Source: Alphaproteobacteria bacterium (GTDB taxonomy: Bacteria > Pseudomonadota > Alphaproteobacteria > DSM-16000 > Inquilinaceae). From it: a stretch of DNA of 44,231 nucleotides. The position numbers and the translations under genes were made by a program. The stretch lies in contig JAAAOG010000090.1 of assembly GCA_009909005.1 (NCBI GenBank), positions 1 through 44,231 of the forward strand, given 5' to 3'. The notes beneath the pieces were generated by a model that saw nothing but the letters and a program-made list of their open reading frames with translations, made no database searches and was not told where the DNA came from. Of the stretch, positions 37,261-44,231 are shown one piece after another (the first letter of the stretch is position 1; every line of letters starts with the position of its first letter).

Positions 37261-38589
37261 TCAGGACGATCGCCGCAACCGACTGATATGGAAGCCATCC
37301 AGGCCGCCCCAGGCGGCGGCGTGGCAGGGGAGGCTGCGGATATCGCCGGCGGGGGTGAGAATGTCGTCGAAGCCCCCGACCTCGTCCGGCCGGACCGGCG
37401 CGCGCCGGACATCCGGCGCCGCGGCCAGGGCATGGGCAATCTGCGCCTCGCCCTCTTCCGGCTGCAGCGAGCAGGTGCACCAGACCAGCACGCCGCCCGG
37501 GGCGAGCAGGTCCAGCGCCCGGGCCAGCAGCCGGCCCTGCAGATCGGCCATGCGGGCGACGTCGGCCGGGCCCTTGAGGCGCTGGATGTCCGGATGGCGG
37601 CGGATCGTGCCGGTGGCGGTGCAGGGCGCATCCAGCAGCACCGCCGCAAAGCGTTCGCCCGGCTCCCACGCCTCGACATCGGCGGCGACCACGTCCACGG
37701 ACAGATGGAGGCGCTCGAGATTCTCGCGCAGCCGGTCGCAACGCCGCGGCGAGCGGTCGACCGCCGTCACCAGCGCCCCGGACGCCGCCAGTTGGGCCGT
37801 CTTGCCGCCCGGCGCAGCGCAGAGATCCGCGACCCGCCGGCCATGAACATCGCCCAGCAGCCGGGCCGGCAGGGCGGAGGCGGCATCCTGCACCCACCAG
37901 GCCCCCTCGTCATAGCCCGGCAGCGCCGAGACCGGTCCGCCGACCGGCCGCCGCAGGGAGCCGGTGGGCAGGACCGTCGCGCCCAGGCGCGCCGCCCAGC
38001 CCTCCGGATCGGCGCGGACGCTGATGTCGAGCGGCGGCTCGTCGAGATGGGCCGCGGCGATCGCCCGCGCCGTGTCCTCGCCATAGGCCCCGGCCCAGCC
38101 TTGCCAGAGCCAGTCCGGCGTGTTGAGGCGCGGAGCGTCCTGTCCCTCGAGCACCGTCGCACCGTCGGCCGCCACCCGCCGCAGCACGGCATTGACGAGC
38201 TTCTTGTAGGCCCCCTGCCCGACCGCGCCGGTCAGCGCCACCATGGTGTCGACGGCAGCGTGCGCCGGGGTTCCAAGGAACAGGATTTGCGCGAGGCCGA
38301 GGCGCAGGATATCGCGCACGGTGGTCGCGCGGCGCGGCAGGCCGCGGCTGAGCCGGGTGCGGATGACCGCGTCGAGCTGGCCCAGCCGCCGCAGCACGGT
38401 GGCCGCCAGCAGCCGGGCGAAGGCCCGGTCGCGCGGGTCGAGGATCCCGAAAGCCGGGTCCTCCAGCGCCTCGTCGAGCGGCCGCTTGCGCGCCAGCACG
38501 GCCCGCAACACGTCCAGCGCCGCCTGCCGCGCCGCCAGCCCGGCGCCAGGCGGTGGCTTTATGCCGGCCGACAGTGCCCCGTCCGTCAA
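37261..38589 (-). CDS. rsmB: 16S rRNA (cytosine(967)-C(5))-methyltransferase
   Basis: Methylates C967 of 16S rRNA with SAM. The 442-residue protein has an N-terminal NusB-like RNA-binding domain (RQAALDVLRAVLARKRPLDE, then LLAATVLRRLGQLDAVI) and a C-terminal Rossmann domain with DLCAAPGGKTAQLAA (SAM loop), the motif IV Cys in LLDAPCTATGTIRRHPDI and the catalytic Cys in WCTCSLQPEEGE. No ATG or GTG lies ahead of the conserved start, so the TTG at 38589 is chosen; it overlaps the cueR stop as TTGA. The open frame reaching 39078 is antisense-free noise over cueR. This overlap makes rsmB the third gene of the copA-cueR transcript. Confidence 0.93.
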   Translation of the reverse strand: MTDGALSAGIKPPPGAGLAARQAALDVLRAVLARKRPLDEALEDPAFGILDPRDRAFARLLAATVLRRLGQLDAVIRTRLSRGLPRRATTVRDILRLGLAQILFLGTPAHAAVDTMVALTGAVGQGAYKKLVNAVLRRVAADGATVLEGQDAPRLNTPDWLWQGWAGAYGEDTARAIAAAHLDEPPLDISVRADPEGWAARLGATVLPTGSLRRPVGGPVSALPGYDEGAWWVQDAASALPARLLGDVHGRRVADLCAAPGGKTAQLAASGALVTAVDRSPRRCDRLRENLERLHLSVDVVAADVEAWEPGERFAAVLLDAPCTATGTIRRHPDIQRLKGPADVARMADLQGRLLARALDLLAPGGVLVWCTCSLQPEEGEAQIAHALAAAPDVRRAPVRPDEVGGFDDILTPAGDIRSLPCHAAAWGGLDGFHISRLRRSS

Positions 38590-38984
38590 GATGCGGCCGA
38601 GCCCGCCAGATCCTCGAGGATCGGGCAGTCCGGGCGGGCGTCGCCGTGGCAGCGCTCGATGAGGTCGAGCAGGGTCGCCCGCATGCTCTCCAGCTCGGCG
38701 ATCTTGCGGTCGATCTCGGCGACGCGGGAGCGCGCCAGGGCCTTGACGTCGGCACTGGCGCGCTGCCGGTCGCGATAGAGCGACAGCAGGCCGCGGCAAT
38801 CCTCGACCGAGAAGCCAAGGCTGCGGGCCCGCTTGAGGAAGCGCAGCACCGCCACGTCCTCCTCCGCATAGTCGCGGTAATTGTTGCCGCGCCGGCTGGC
38901 CGGGGCGACCAGCCCGATATCCTCGTAATAGCGGATGGTCTTGGCCGGCACGCCCGATTGTGCCGCCGCCTGGCCGATATTCAT
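38586..38984 (-). CDS. cueR: Copper-responsive MerR-family activator CueR
   Basis: A 132-residue MerR regulator that activates copA at a 19-base-spacer promoter when it binds Cu(I). [25 protein letters not shown] is the winged-helix [17 protein letters not shown] follows, a long dimerisation helix spans about 75-110, and the metal loop is [16 protein letters not shown] with Cys112 and Cys120, the same positions as in Escherichia CueR. It overlaps the copA stop by 4 bases (ATGA) and the rsmB start by 4 bases (TTGA). Ag(I) and Au(I) may also be sensed. The extended reading frame upstream of 38984 lies over copA and is rejected. Confidence 0.93.
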   Translation of the reverse strand: MNIGQAAAQSGVPAKTIRYYEDIGLVAPASRRGNNYRDYAEEDVAVLRFLKRARSLGFSVEDCRGLLSLYRDRQRASADVKALARSRVAEIDRKIAELESMRATLLDLIERCHGDARPDCPILEDLAGSAAS

Positions 38985-41290
38985 GCGATCGCCCGTTCCG
39001 GCTGTTCCTGCTGTCCGCGGTCCCTGACGCCTGCCGCCCGTTCGATTTGGGGGCGCCAGCGCCGCAGCAAAAGCGCATTGCTCACCACGCTGACGCTGCT
39101 GAGCGCCATGGCGGCCCCGGCCACCGCCGGGTTGAGCAGGCCGAGCGCCGCCACCGGCAGGGCGATGACGTTGTAGGCGAAGGCCCAGAACAGGTTCTGC
39201 CAGATCTTCGTCCAGGTCGCCCGGGCGACGTTCAGCGCCTCCCCGGTCAGGCGCGGGTCGGGCCGCATCAGCGTGATCTTGGCCGTCTCCATGGCCACGT
39301 CGGTGCCCGAACCCATGGCCATGCCGACATCGGCCGCCGCCAGGGCGGGCGCGTCGTTGATGCCGTCGCCGACCATGGCAACGACCCGGCCCTCGTCCTG
39401 CAGACGGGCGATCGCGTCCGCCTTCCCCTCCGGCCTGACCGGCGCCATGACCGTCGCTATGCCGACCTGGTCGGCGATGGTCCGGGCCATGGCTTCTGTA
39501 TCGCCGGAGAGCAGCACCGTCTCGATGCCGCGGGCGCGCAGGGCCGCCACCGCCGAGGCCGAGGCCGGACGCACCGGATCGGCGACGGCGATCAAGCCGG
39601 CGATGCGGCCGTCGACGGCCACCCACATCACCGCCAGGCCGCGGTCCTGCCAGTCGGCCGCCACCGGCTCCACCGACCCGCTGTCGACGCCCTCCTCGGC
39701 CATGAAATCGGCGCTGCCGATCGCCACCGGCCGGCCGTCCACCGTCCCGGTCACGCCGAGGCCGGTGACGGCGCGGAATCCGTCGACCGGCTGCAGGGCG
39801 AGGTCGCGCTCGCGCGCCGCCGCGACCACGGCCCGGGCCAGCGGATGCTCGCTCGCCTGCTGGGCGGAGGCGGCCAGCCGCAGCAGCGCCGTCTCGTCGC
39901 CGACGACGGCATGGCTGTCGACCAGCCGCGGCCGGCCCTCGGTCAGGGTGCCGGTCTTGTCGAAGACGACCGTGTCGACGCGGTGGGCACGCTCCAGCGT
40001 CTCGATATCGCGGATAAGAATGCCGGCGCGCGCCGCCGCGCCGGTGCCGGCGACCAGGGCGGAGGGAGTCGCCAGGCCGAGCGCACAGGGGCAGGCGATG
40101 ACCAGCACCGAGACGCCGGCAACCAGCGCCGTTTCCACCCCAAAGCCGGCCAGCAGCCAGGCGAGCGCCGCCACAGCGGCGATGGCCAGGACCGTCGGCA
40201 CGAAGATCGCACTGACCCGGTCGACCAGCCGCTGCACCGGCGCCTGGCCCGCCTGCGCGGCCTCGACCAACGCCACGATGCGCGACAGGGTGGAGTCGGC
40301 GCCGACTGCCGTCGCCTCGACCCGCAAAAAGCCGGGACCGTTGACGGCGCCGCCGGTGACGGCCTCGCCGGGCCGCCGCGTGACCGGCAGGCTCTCGCCG
40401 GTGATCAGCGACTCGTCGATATCGCTTTCGCCCTCCAGAATCCGGCCGTCGACGGGGATGCGTTCGCCCGGGCGCACCAGCACCGTCTCACCGCCCTGGA
40501 CCTGCCCGACCGGCACCCGCCGCTCTTCGCCGTCGCGCAGCACCGTGGCCTCGTCGGGCCGGAGCGCCATCAGCGCCCGCAGCGCCGCCGTGGTGCCCTG
40601 CTTGGCCCGCGCCTCCAGCCATTTGCCGAGGAGGACCAGAGTGATCACCATCACCGAGGCCTCGAAATACAGCTGCCCGGCCGCGGCATGGCCCTGGCTC
40701 AGCACCAGAACGAGGCTGTACAGGAACGCGGCGCTGGTGCCGAGCGCCACCAGCGTGTCCATGGTGCCGGTGCCCTGTTTCGCCGCCTGCCAGGCGCCCT
40801 GATAGAACCGCCAGCCGAGCCAGAACTGCACCGGCGCCGCCAAGGCGAGCTCGGCCCAGACCGGCATGTGCCAGCCCAGGCCCAGCGCCATGGCCAGCAT
40901 CTGCGCCAGAAACGGCAGGGCCAGGACGGCGGCAATGGCCATGTGCCGCCGCTCGCGCTGCCCCACCGGCTGGCCGGCCGCATCGGAGTCCTCGCCGGCG
41001 GCGGCCGAACCGGTCTCGTCGGGGAAATGCGCGGTGAAGCCGGCGCGGTCGACCGCCGCGCCCAATGCGCCGGGATCGACGGAATCGGGATCGGCCACCA
41101 CCTCAGCACGCTCGGTCGCAAGGTTCACCCTGGCGTCGCGGACGCCGGGCACCCGCGCCAGCTGCGCCTGCAGCCGGCTGGCGCAGGACCCGCAGACCAT
41201 CCCGCTCACCGCAAAGCGATGTGTCGTGGTGTCGGGCGACCGCGACCCGCCCTGCGCCTCGTCCGCCGTCAGGACCGCCGCATCATCCAT
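38981..41290 (-). CDS. copA: Copper-exporting P1B-type ATPase
   Basis: An inner-membrane ATPase that exports Cu(I) from the cytoplasm. The 769-residue protein has one N-terminal heavy-metal domain with [15 protein letters not shown] (CxxC), then transmembrane helices, the actuator TGES motif ([12 protein letters not shown]), the CPC transport site in [14 protein letters not shown], the phosphorylation Asp in DKTGTLTEG, the HP motif [11 protein letters not shown] and the hinge [18 protein letters not shown]. The final helices hold the P1B-1 residues [11 protein letters not shown] and [10 protein letters not shown]. The ATG at 41290 follows a CueR-type promoter by about 35 bases. cueR overlaps its end. 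Confidence 0.96.
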   Translation of the reverse strand: MDDAAVLTADEAQGGSRSPDTTTHRFAVSGMVCGSCASRLQAQLARVPGVRDARVNLATERAEVVADPDSVDPGALGAAVDRAGFTAHFPDETGSAAAGEDSDAAGQPVGQRERRHMAIAAVLALPFLAQMLAMALGLGWHMPVWAELALAAPVQFWLGWRFYQGAWQAAKQGTGTMDTLVALGTSAAFLYSLVLVLSQGHAAAGQLYFEASVMVITLVLLGKWLEARAKQGTTAALRALMALRPDEATVLRDGEERRVPVGQVQGGETVLVRPGERIPVDGRILEGESDIDESLITGESLPVTRRPGEAVTGGAVNGPGFLRVEATAVGADSTLSRIVALVEAAQAGQAPVQRLVDRVSAIFVPTVLAIAAVAALAWLLAGFGVETALVAGVSVLVIACPCALGLATPSALVAGTGAAARAGILIRDIETLERAHRVDTVVFDKTGTLTEGRPRLVDSHAVVGDETALLRLAASAQQASEHPLARAVVAAARERDLALQPVDGFRAVTGLGVTGTVDGRPVAIGSADFMAEEGVDSGSVEPVAADWQDRGLAVMWVAVDGRIAGLIAVADPVRPASASAVAALRARGIETVLLSGDTEAMARTIADQVGIATVMAPVRPEGKADAIARLQDEGRVVAMVGDGINDAPALAAADVGMAMGSGTDVAMETAKITLMRPDPRLTGEALNVARATWTKIWQNLFWAFAYNVIALPVAALGLLNPAVAGAAMALSSVSVVSNALLLRRWRPQIERAAGVRDRGQQEQPERAIA

Positions 41291-41326
41291 GATGCCCTCC
41301 GCATTCCCGGTTGTCCCATATCCGCC

Positions 41327-41357
41327 GATATGGGGTTTCCAGCAACTGGAAGGTCAA
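41327..41357 (-). promoter_or_regulatory. CueR-type operator/promoter of copA
   Basis: On the minus strand TTGACC (-35, 41352-41357) and CATATC (-10, 41327-41332) are 19 bases apart, the long spacer of MerR-family promoters, with the dyad CCTTCCAGTTGCTGGAAACC in between. This is nearly the known CueR site upstream of copA genes. A further inverted repeat CCCATATC/GATATGGG (41315-41334) overlaps the -10. Confidence 0.85.
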
Positions 41358-41397
41358 GAGGACCGGACCACCGCGCCCAGTTGGATATTCGCACGTC

Positions 41398-41460
41398 CAA
41401 ACAAAAAAATTTCACCACCAAATCACAAAAACACAAAACAATTTGTGTTTGACAAGCCAG
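41398..41460. other. AT-rich stretch between copA and the REP array
   Basis: About 60 bases dominated by A and C (for example CAAACAAAAAAATTTCACC), very unlike the surrounding high-GC DNA. It starts the accessory segment that holds the REP array and transposase. No gene was seen; the base composition suggests acquired DNA. Confidence 0.55.
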
Positions 41461-41493
41461 CTGAGGACAAAATATGTGGTTTGGTGTCTTAGG

Positions 41494-41827
41494 CATCGTA
41501 GGGTGAGCTTTGCGAACCCCAACTTTGGCCACATCAGAACGAAATTATGTTGGGGTTCGCTTCGCTCACCGCCAACCTACCACAACTGTTTTCACTGCAA
41601 GACATCGTAGGTTGGGGTGAGCTTTGCGAACCCCAACTTTGGCCACATCAGCACGAAATTATGTTGGGGTTCGCTTCGCTCACCGCCAACCTACCACAAC
41701 TGTTTTCACTGCAAGGCATCGTAGGTTGGGGTGAGCTTTGCGAACCCCAACTTTTGGCCACATCAGCACGAAATTATGTTGGGGTTCGCTTCGCTCACCG
41801 CCAACCTACCACAACTGTTTTCACTGT
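41494..41827. repeat. REP array: three tandem units of paired palindromes
   Basis: Three units of about 109-114 bases start at 41494, 41603 and 41717. Each holds a plus-strand REP (41498-41523, 41607-41637, 41721-41751) starting with GTAG and ending in GAACCCCAAC, and a minus-strand REP (41549-41580, 41663-41694, 41778-41809), starting GTAGGTTGGCGGTGAGC on the minus strand. The two lie in inverted order, like BIMEs. The 5'-GTAG foot is the usual mark recognised by REP-associated tyrosine transposases, one of which is encoded next door. Confidence 0.88.
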
Positions 41828-41861
41828 CCGCTTTGCAGCTTTTGAATCCCAACATACTGCT

Positions 41862-42404
41862 TCATTCGCCGACCACGGTTTCAAGGGCTGAGGGGTCCCT
41901 GCCGCCCGCCCAGGCGGCCGGATAGGTCCCGATCCGGGCATGATGATGGAAGGTCGAATGTGGCCATTCCCAGACCTCCGAGACGAGCCCGTGCTTTACC
42001 GGATTGAAGTGGATGTAATCGAAGTGGCGGGCGAAATCCTCCTCGTCTCGGAGCCGATGTTCCCAAAAGCGTCTCTGCCAAATGGAGCGCTCGCCCTTGG
42101 ACAGGCGAGACGACGTCTGGCAAGGCTCGCCAGAAAAGTGGAACCCACGGCTGAAACCCGACTTGATGAGCGACCAGCGGACTGAATAGTCCGCATCGCC
42201 CTCCGGCATGGTCCAAATGGCGTGCATGTGATCCGGCAAACTCACCCAGGCCTCTATTTGGAAGGGATAAGCCCCGCGGACTTGCCGGACGACTTGGCGG
42301 AGCAGATCGACGGCTCCGGTCTGAGCAAAAACCCGGCGACGCTGATGCGTCACGGCGGTGAAGAAAAAGCAGCCGCCCGGTGTGCGGTCGCGTCTGTAAC
42401 GCAT
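41862..42404 (-). CDS. REP-associated tyrosine transposase (RAYT)
   Basis: A 180-residue single-domain Y1 transposase of the IS200-like fold. The HUH motif is LPDHMHAIW (His59, His61), and the catalytic Tyr130 lies in FDYIHFNPVKHGLV, with WQRRFWEHRLRDEEDF just before it, a typical RAYT block. The N-terminus shows the GGCFFFTAVTHQRRRVF strand-turn that opens this family. These proteins bind and nick REP hairpins next to a GTAG foot and are not flanked by inverted repeats of their own. REP sequences lie on both sides here, so the enzyme, its targets and its own promoter region form one unit. Nothing suggests it is broken. Confidence 0.9.
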   Translation of the reverse strand: MRYRRDRTPGGCFFFTAVTHQRRRVFAQTGAVDLLRQVVRQVRGAYPFQIEAWVSLPDHMHAIWTMPEGDADYSVRWSLIKSGFSRGFHFSGEPCQTSSRLSKGERSIWQRRFWEHRLRDEEDFARHFDYIHFNPVKHGLVSEVWEWPHSTFHHHARIGTYPAAWAGGRDPSALETVVGE

Positions 42405-42416
42405 GATTCTGGTCGC

Positions 42417-42591
42417 ATGTCGGGATGTTGGGGTTCGCTTCGCTCACCGCCAACCTACCGCAAGATACTGGCCCGTCACGACGGGCGCTGCACCCGTACT
42501 TAACCATGTCCGGATGTTGGGGTTCGCTTCGCTCACCGCCAACCTACCGCAAGATACTGACCCGTCACGACGGGCGCTGTACCAGTAGCTA
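42417..42591. repeat. Two REP units upstream of the RAYT gene
   Basis: Two 89-base units begin at 42417 and 42506. Each holds one minus-strand REP (42427-42458 and 42516-42547), identical in core to those in the left array, followed by CAAGATACTG and a small hairpin CCCGTCACGACGGG. The second unit ends at the alcohol dehydrogenase stop codon. Confidence 0.88.
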
Positions 42592-43611
42592 AGCTGTTTT
42601 CAGCACCGCTGCACCATGAACGCGGCCGTCGCGTAGGGCTGACAGCGCCTCATTGGCCTTTTCCAGCGGCCAGGGCTCGACCGTGGTGCGTACGGGCACC
42701 TTTGGGGCAAGGGCGAGGAACTCCTCCCCGTCCGCGCGGGTGAGATTGGCGACCGAGACGATCTCCCGCTCCATCCAGAGGATGTCGTAGGGGAAGCTGG
42801 GGATGTCGCTCATGTGGATGCCGGCGCAGACGACCCGCCCGGCCGGCCGGACCGCGCGCAGCGCCGCCGGCACCAAAGCGCCCACCGGGGCGAAAAGGAT
42901 GGCCGCATCCAGCGGCTCGGGCGGCGATGCGTCCGACGGCCCGGCCCAGACGGCGCCGAGGCTGCGGGCGAAATCCTGCGCTGCCGTGTCGCCGGGCCGG
43001 GTGAAGGCATAGAGCGCCCGGCCCTGCCAGGCGGCGACCTGGGCGACGATATGCGCCGCCGCACCGAACCCATAGAGCCCCAGCCGCGCCGCCTCGCCCG
43101 CCTTGCGGAGCGCGCGATAGCCGATCAGGCCGGCGCAGAGCAGCGGTGCCGCCTCGATGTCCGTATAGTCGCCGTGGATCGGAAAGGCGTAGCGCTGGTC
43201 GACCCGGACATGGTCGGCATAACCGCCGTCGATCTGGTAGCCGGTGAAGCGGGCATCTGGACAAAGGTTCTCTCGGCCGGACCGGCAATACAAGCAGTCG
43301 CCGCAGGTCCAGCCCAGCCAGGGCACCCCGACCCGCTCGCCCGGTGCGAAGCGATCGACCTCCGAGCCCAGCGCCGCCACCCGCCCGACCACCTCGTGCC
43401 CCGGCACTATCGGCAGGCGGGGCTCGGTCAGCTCGCCGTCGACAACATGCAAGTCGGTGCGGCAGACGCCGCACGCACTCACCTTGACGATGATCTCGCC
43501 TGCCCCGGGCTCCGGCACCGCATGGTGCTCGAGACGCAACGGCCGCCCGGCCGCCGCCAGCACCATCGCCCGGGAGCCCGCCATGTCAGGGCCGGCCGGG
43601 TTAGGCGCCAT
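42589..43611 (-). CDS. Zinc-dependent alcohol dehydrogenase
   Basis: A 340-residue medium-chain dehydrogenase. Zinc sites are complete: the catalytic Cys in VSACGVCRTDLHVVDGEL, His in VPGHEVVGRVA, and the four-Cys structural site CGDCLYCRSGRENLC. The cofactor fold contains GLYGFGAAAHIVAQVA, typical of the AdhA-like branch that oxidises short alcohols with NAD(P). The ATG at 43611 overlaps the antitoxin gene's stop by 11 bases; later in-frame ATGs (43584, 43566) have no better ribosome binding sites, so the start is not certain. The stop is in the last REP unit. Confidence 0.9.
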   Translation of the reverse strand: MAPNPAGPDMAGSRAMVLAAAGRPLRLEHHAVPEPGAGEIIVKVSACGVCRTDLHVVDGELTEPRLPIVPGHEVVGRVAALGSEVDRFAPGERVGVPWLGWTCGDCLYCRSGRENLCPDARFTGYQIDGGYADHVRVDQRYAFPIHGDYTDIEAAPLLCAGLIGYRALRKAGEAARLGLYGFGAAAHIVAQVAAWQGRALYAFTRPGDTAAQDFARSLGAVWAGPSDASPPEPLDAAILFAPVGALVPAALRAVRPAGRVVCAGIHMSDIPSFPYDILWMEREIVSVANLTRADGEEFLALAPKVPVRTTVEPWPLEKANEALSALRDGRVHGAAVLKTA

Positions 43612-43846
43612 CAGTCCCGGTCTTTAAGTTCTTATGCTGACGCGGAATGACCACACGCGCATTGTCCGGAATGTCGGTGTTCGTGCCGTCCTCCACAGCC
43701 ATGGCCTCAATCTCATCTTCCGTGAATCGATCGATCGCATTCAAGTCTGTCCGGCTTTCAGACTTTCGCCAGACACCGTCACCGCGATTCACATAAAGAA
43801 TCCCGTCGACAACCTTAGCAATCGTCAGCCGCTCTGGCTCGCTCAT
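43601..43846 (-). CDS. Probable antitoxin partner of BrnT
   Basis: An 81-residue protein encoded right behind the BrnT-like toxin, overlapping its end by 32 bases, in the usual toxin-first order of brnTA. Its middle, SRTDLNAIDRFTEDEIEAM, resembles the SRTDW...DEDI segment of BrnA, but the ribbon-helix-helix C-terminus of BrnA is missing; the protein ends NARVVIPRQHKNLKTGTDGA. DNA binding and self-repression may therefore be lost or done differently. GAGGG lies close before the ATG at 43846. It could also be a short unrelated regulator; the assignment leans on position. Confidence 0.65.
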   Translation of the reverse strand: MSEPERLTIAKVVDGILYVNRGDGVWRKSESRTDLNAIDRFTEDEIEAMAVEDGTNTDIPDNARVVIPRQHKNLKTGTDGA

Positions 43847-44093
43847 AACCCTCGACCTCGTTTTTCCGCGCCGGCCTCATTGAGATAATCCGACGCCGGT
43901 CACCCCGATCGACGTATATGATGGTAATATATCGTCCCTTAAGCACGCCCACGGCGGCTCTTCGAGCCTCTCCCTGTCTGGGCGCATCCCATTCCAGGGT
44001 AAAGGATTCGAACACGGACTTCGCATCCTCAAAATCGAGTTCGCGGTCTGCAATTGTCTGCAGCCGCTTTTTTTCATCCCACTCGAACTCCAT
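43815..44093 (-). CDS. brnT: BrnT-family ribonuclease toxin
   Basis: A 92-residue toxin of the RelE-like BrnT family, which cleaves mRNA and stops growth when free. The start MEFEWDEKKR, the central SVFESFTLEWDAPRQGEARRAA and GRYITIIYVDRGDRRRIISMRPARKNE strand pair, with the RRIISMR and YERAR C-terminal residues, match the family closely. The order toxin then antitoxin on the same strand is that of brnTA. No clear ribosome binding site is visible before 44093. Activity depends on the neighbouring 81-residue protein, which is not a typical BrnA. Confidence 0.85.
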   Translation of the reverse strand: MEFEWDEKKRLQTIADRELDFEDAKSVFESFTLEWDAPRQGEARRAAVGVLKGRYITIIYVDRGDRRRIISMRPARKNEVEGYERARAADDC

Positions 44094-44138
44094 GAAACCC
44101 GGACGGATCCTGAGGGGCGCTACCGTTCACCGAAAAAC

Positions 44139-44231
44139 CTACACCACCGCGTCGCCGAGGCCGTGTTTTTCGAGGAGGGTGCGCTGGCGTTCGGCCATGC
44201 GGTCGGCCTCGAAATCGGCCGACACCTCCTC
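44139..44231 (-). CDS. Unidentified gene, 3' end only
   Basis: Thirty codons reading ...ADRMAERQRTLLEKHGLGDAVV and a TAG stop at 44139-44141; the rest lies beyond the right edge. The reading is helical and plausible as a protein C-terminus, but too short to assign a family. It could instead start at the ATG inside it and be noise. Confidence 0.35.
   Translation of the reverse strand, partial: EEVSADFEADRMAERQRTLLEKHGLGDAVV

Noticed and set aside
38985-39626. Upstream extension of the cueR reading frame
   Set aside because: It overlaps copA in another frame, and the MerR family starts at MNIGQ with no N-terminal domain.
38960-41452. A plus-strand open frame of 830 codons opposite copA
   Set aside because: Shadow of copA; no domain features.
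41494-41827. Regular repeats considered as a CRISPR array
   Set aside because: The 'spacers' are themselves repeated, the units are about 113 bases, and each is an inverted REP pair; no cas genes.

Overview
The window is high-GC DNA with almost no spacing between genes. It looks like an alphaproteobacterial chromosome, probably Rhodospirillales or a relative. The support for that is the PhaR/PhaC/PhaA/PhaB polyester genes, the order rsmB - heparinase II/III-like - purH, and a protein N-terminus typical of alphaproteobacterial Aat. This placement is inferred from gene content; no marker-gene comparison was possible. Nearly all genes are on the minus strand. Only phaR and one universal stress protein are on the plus strand.

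Layout. (1) 1-1.8 kb: the 3' part of aat, then aroQ and a MarR-type regulator. (2) 2.1-10.6 kb: a stress block with a HAD hydrolase, a Lon protease, a small heat-shock protein, a DUF3775 protein, a glycine-zipper membrane protein, a thioredoxin/DsbD-like membrane fusion, two divergent universal stress proteins and a conserved 105-residue protein. (3) 10.7-17.1 kb: polyhydroxyalkanoate metabolism, with phaB, phaA, a second thiolase, a PHA synthase whose gene start lies inside a small PhaE-like gene, and the divergent regulator phaR. (4) 17.2-31 kb: bacterioferritin, then an alpha-glucan block malQ-glgX-glgB, treS-maltokinase fusion and glgE. This encodes trehalose to maltose to maltose-1-phosphate to branched glucan, plus debranching and disproportionation. 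No ADP-glucose genes (glgC/glgA) are in the window. (5) 31-41.4 kb: a secreted acidic protein, purH, two tandem paralogous membrane-anchored coiled-coil proteins, a heparinase II/III-like protein, rsmB, cueR and copA, with a clear CueR-type promoter ahead of copA. (6) 41.4-44.2 kb: an accessory segment with a REP-associated transposase flanked on both sides by REP palindromes, a zinc alcohol dehydrogenase, a BrnT-type toxin with a non-standard partner, and the end of one unidentified gene.

How the parts fit. Blocks 2-4 together handle storage (PHA, glucan, iron) and survival (proteolysis, holdase, redox relay, USPs). This fits a lifestyle with nutrient or oxygen swings. Copper export is linked by overlapping genes to its regulator and then to rsmB.

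The most unusual items are: the phaC/phaE-like overlap of about 206 bases; disordered low-complexity tails on both GlgE and GlgB; the hendecad coiled-coil pair, in which a segmental duplication copied a scrap of the neighbouring gene and one copy has eight 11-residue repeats against one in the other; the complete REP/RAYT unit; a hairpin over the ribosome binding site of the heparinase-like gene; and a 34-base near-palindrome between the two domains of the DsbD-like fusion. No rRNA, tRNA or CRISPR array was recognised.
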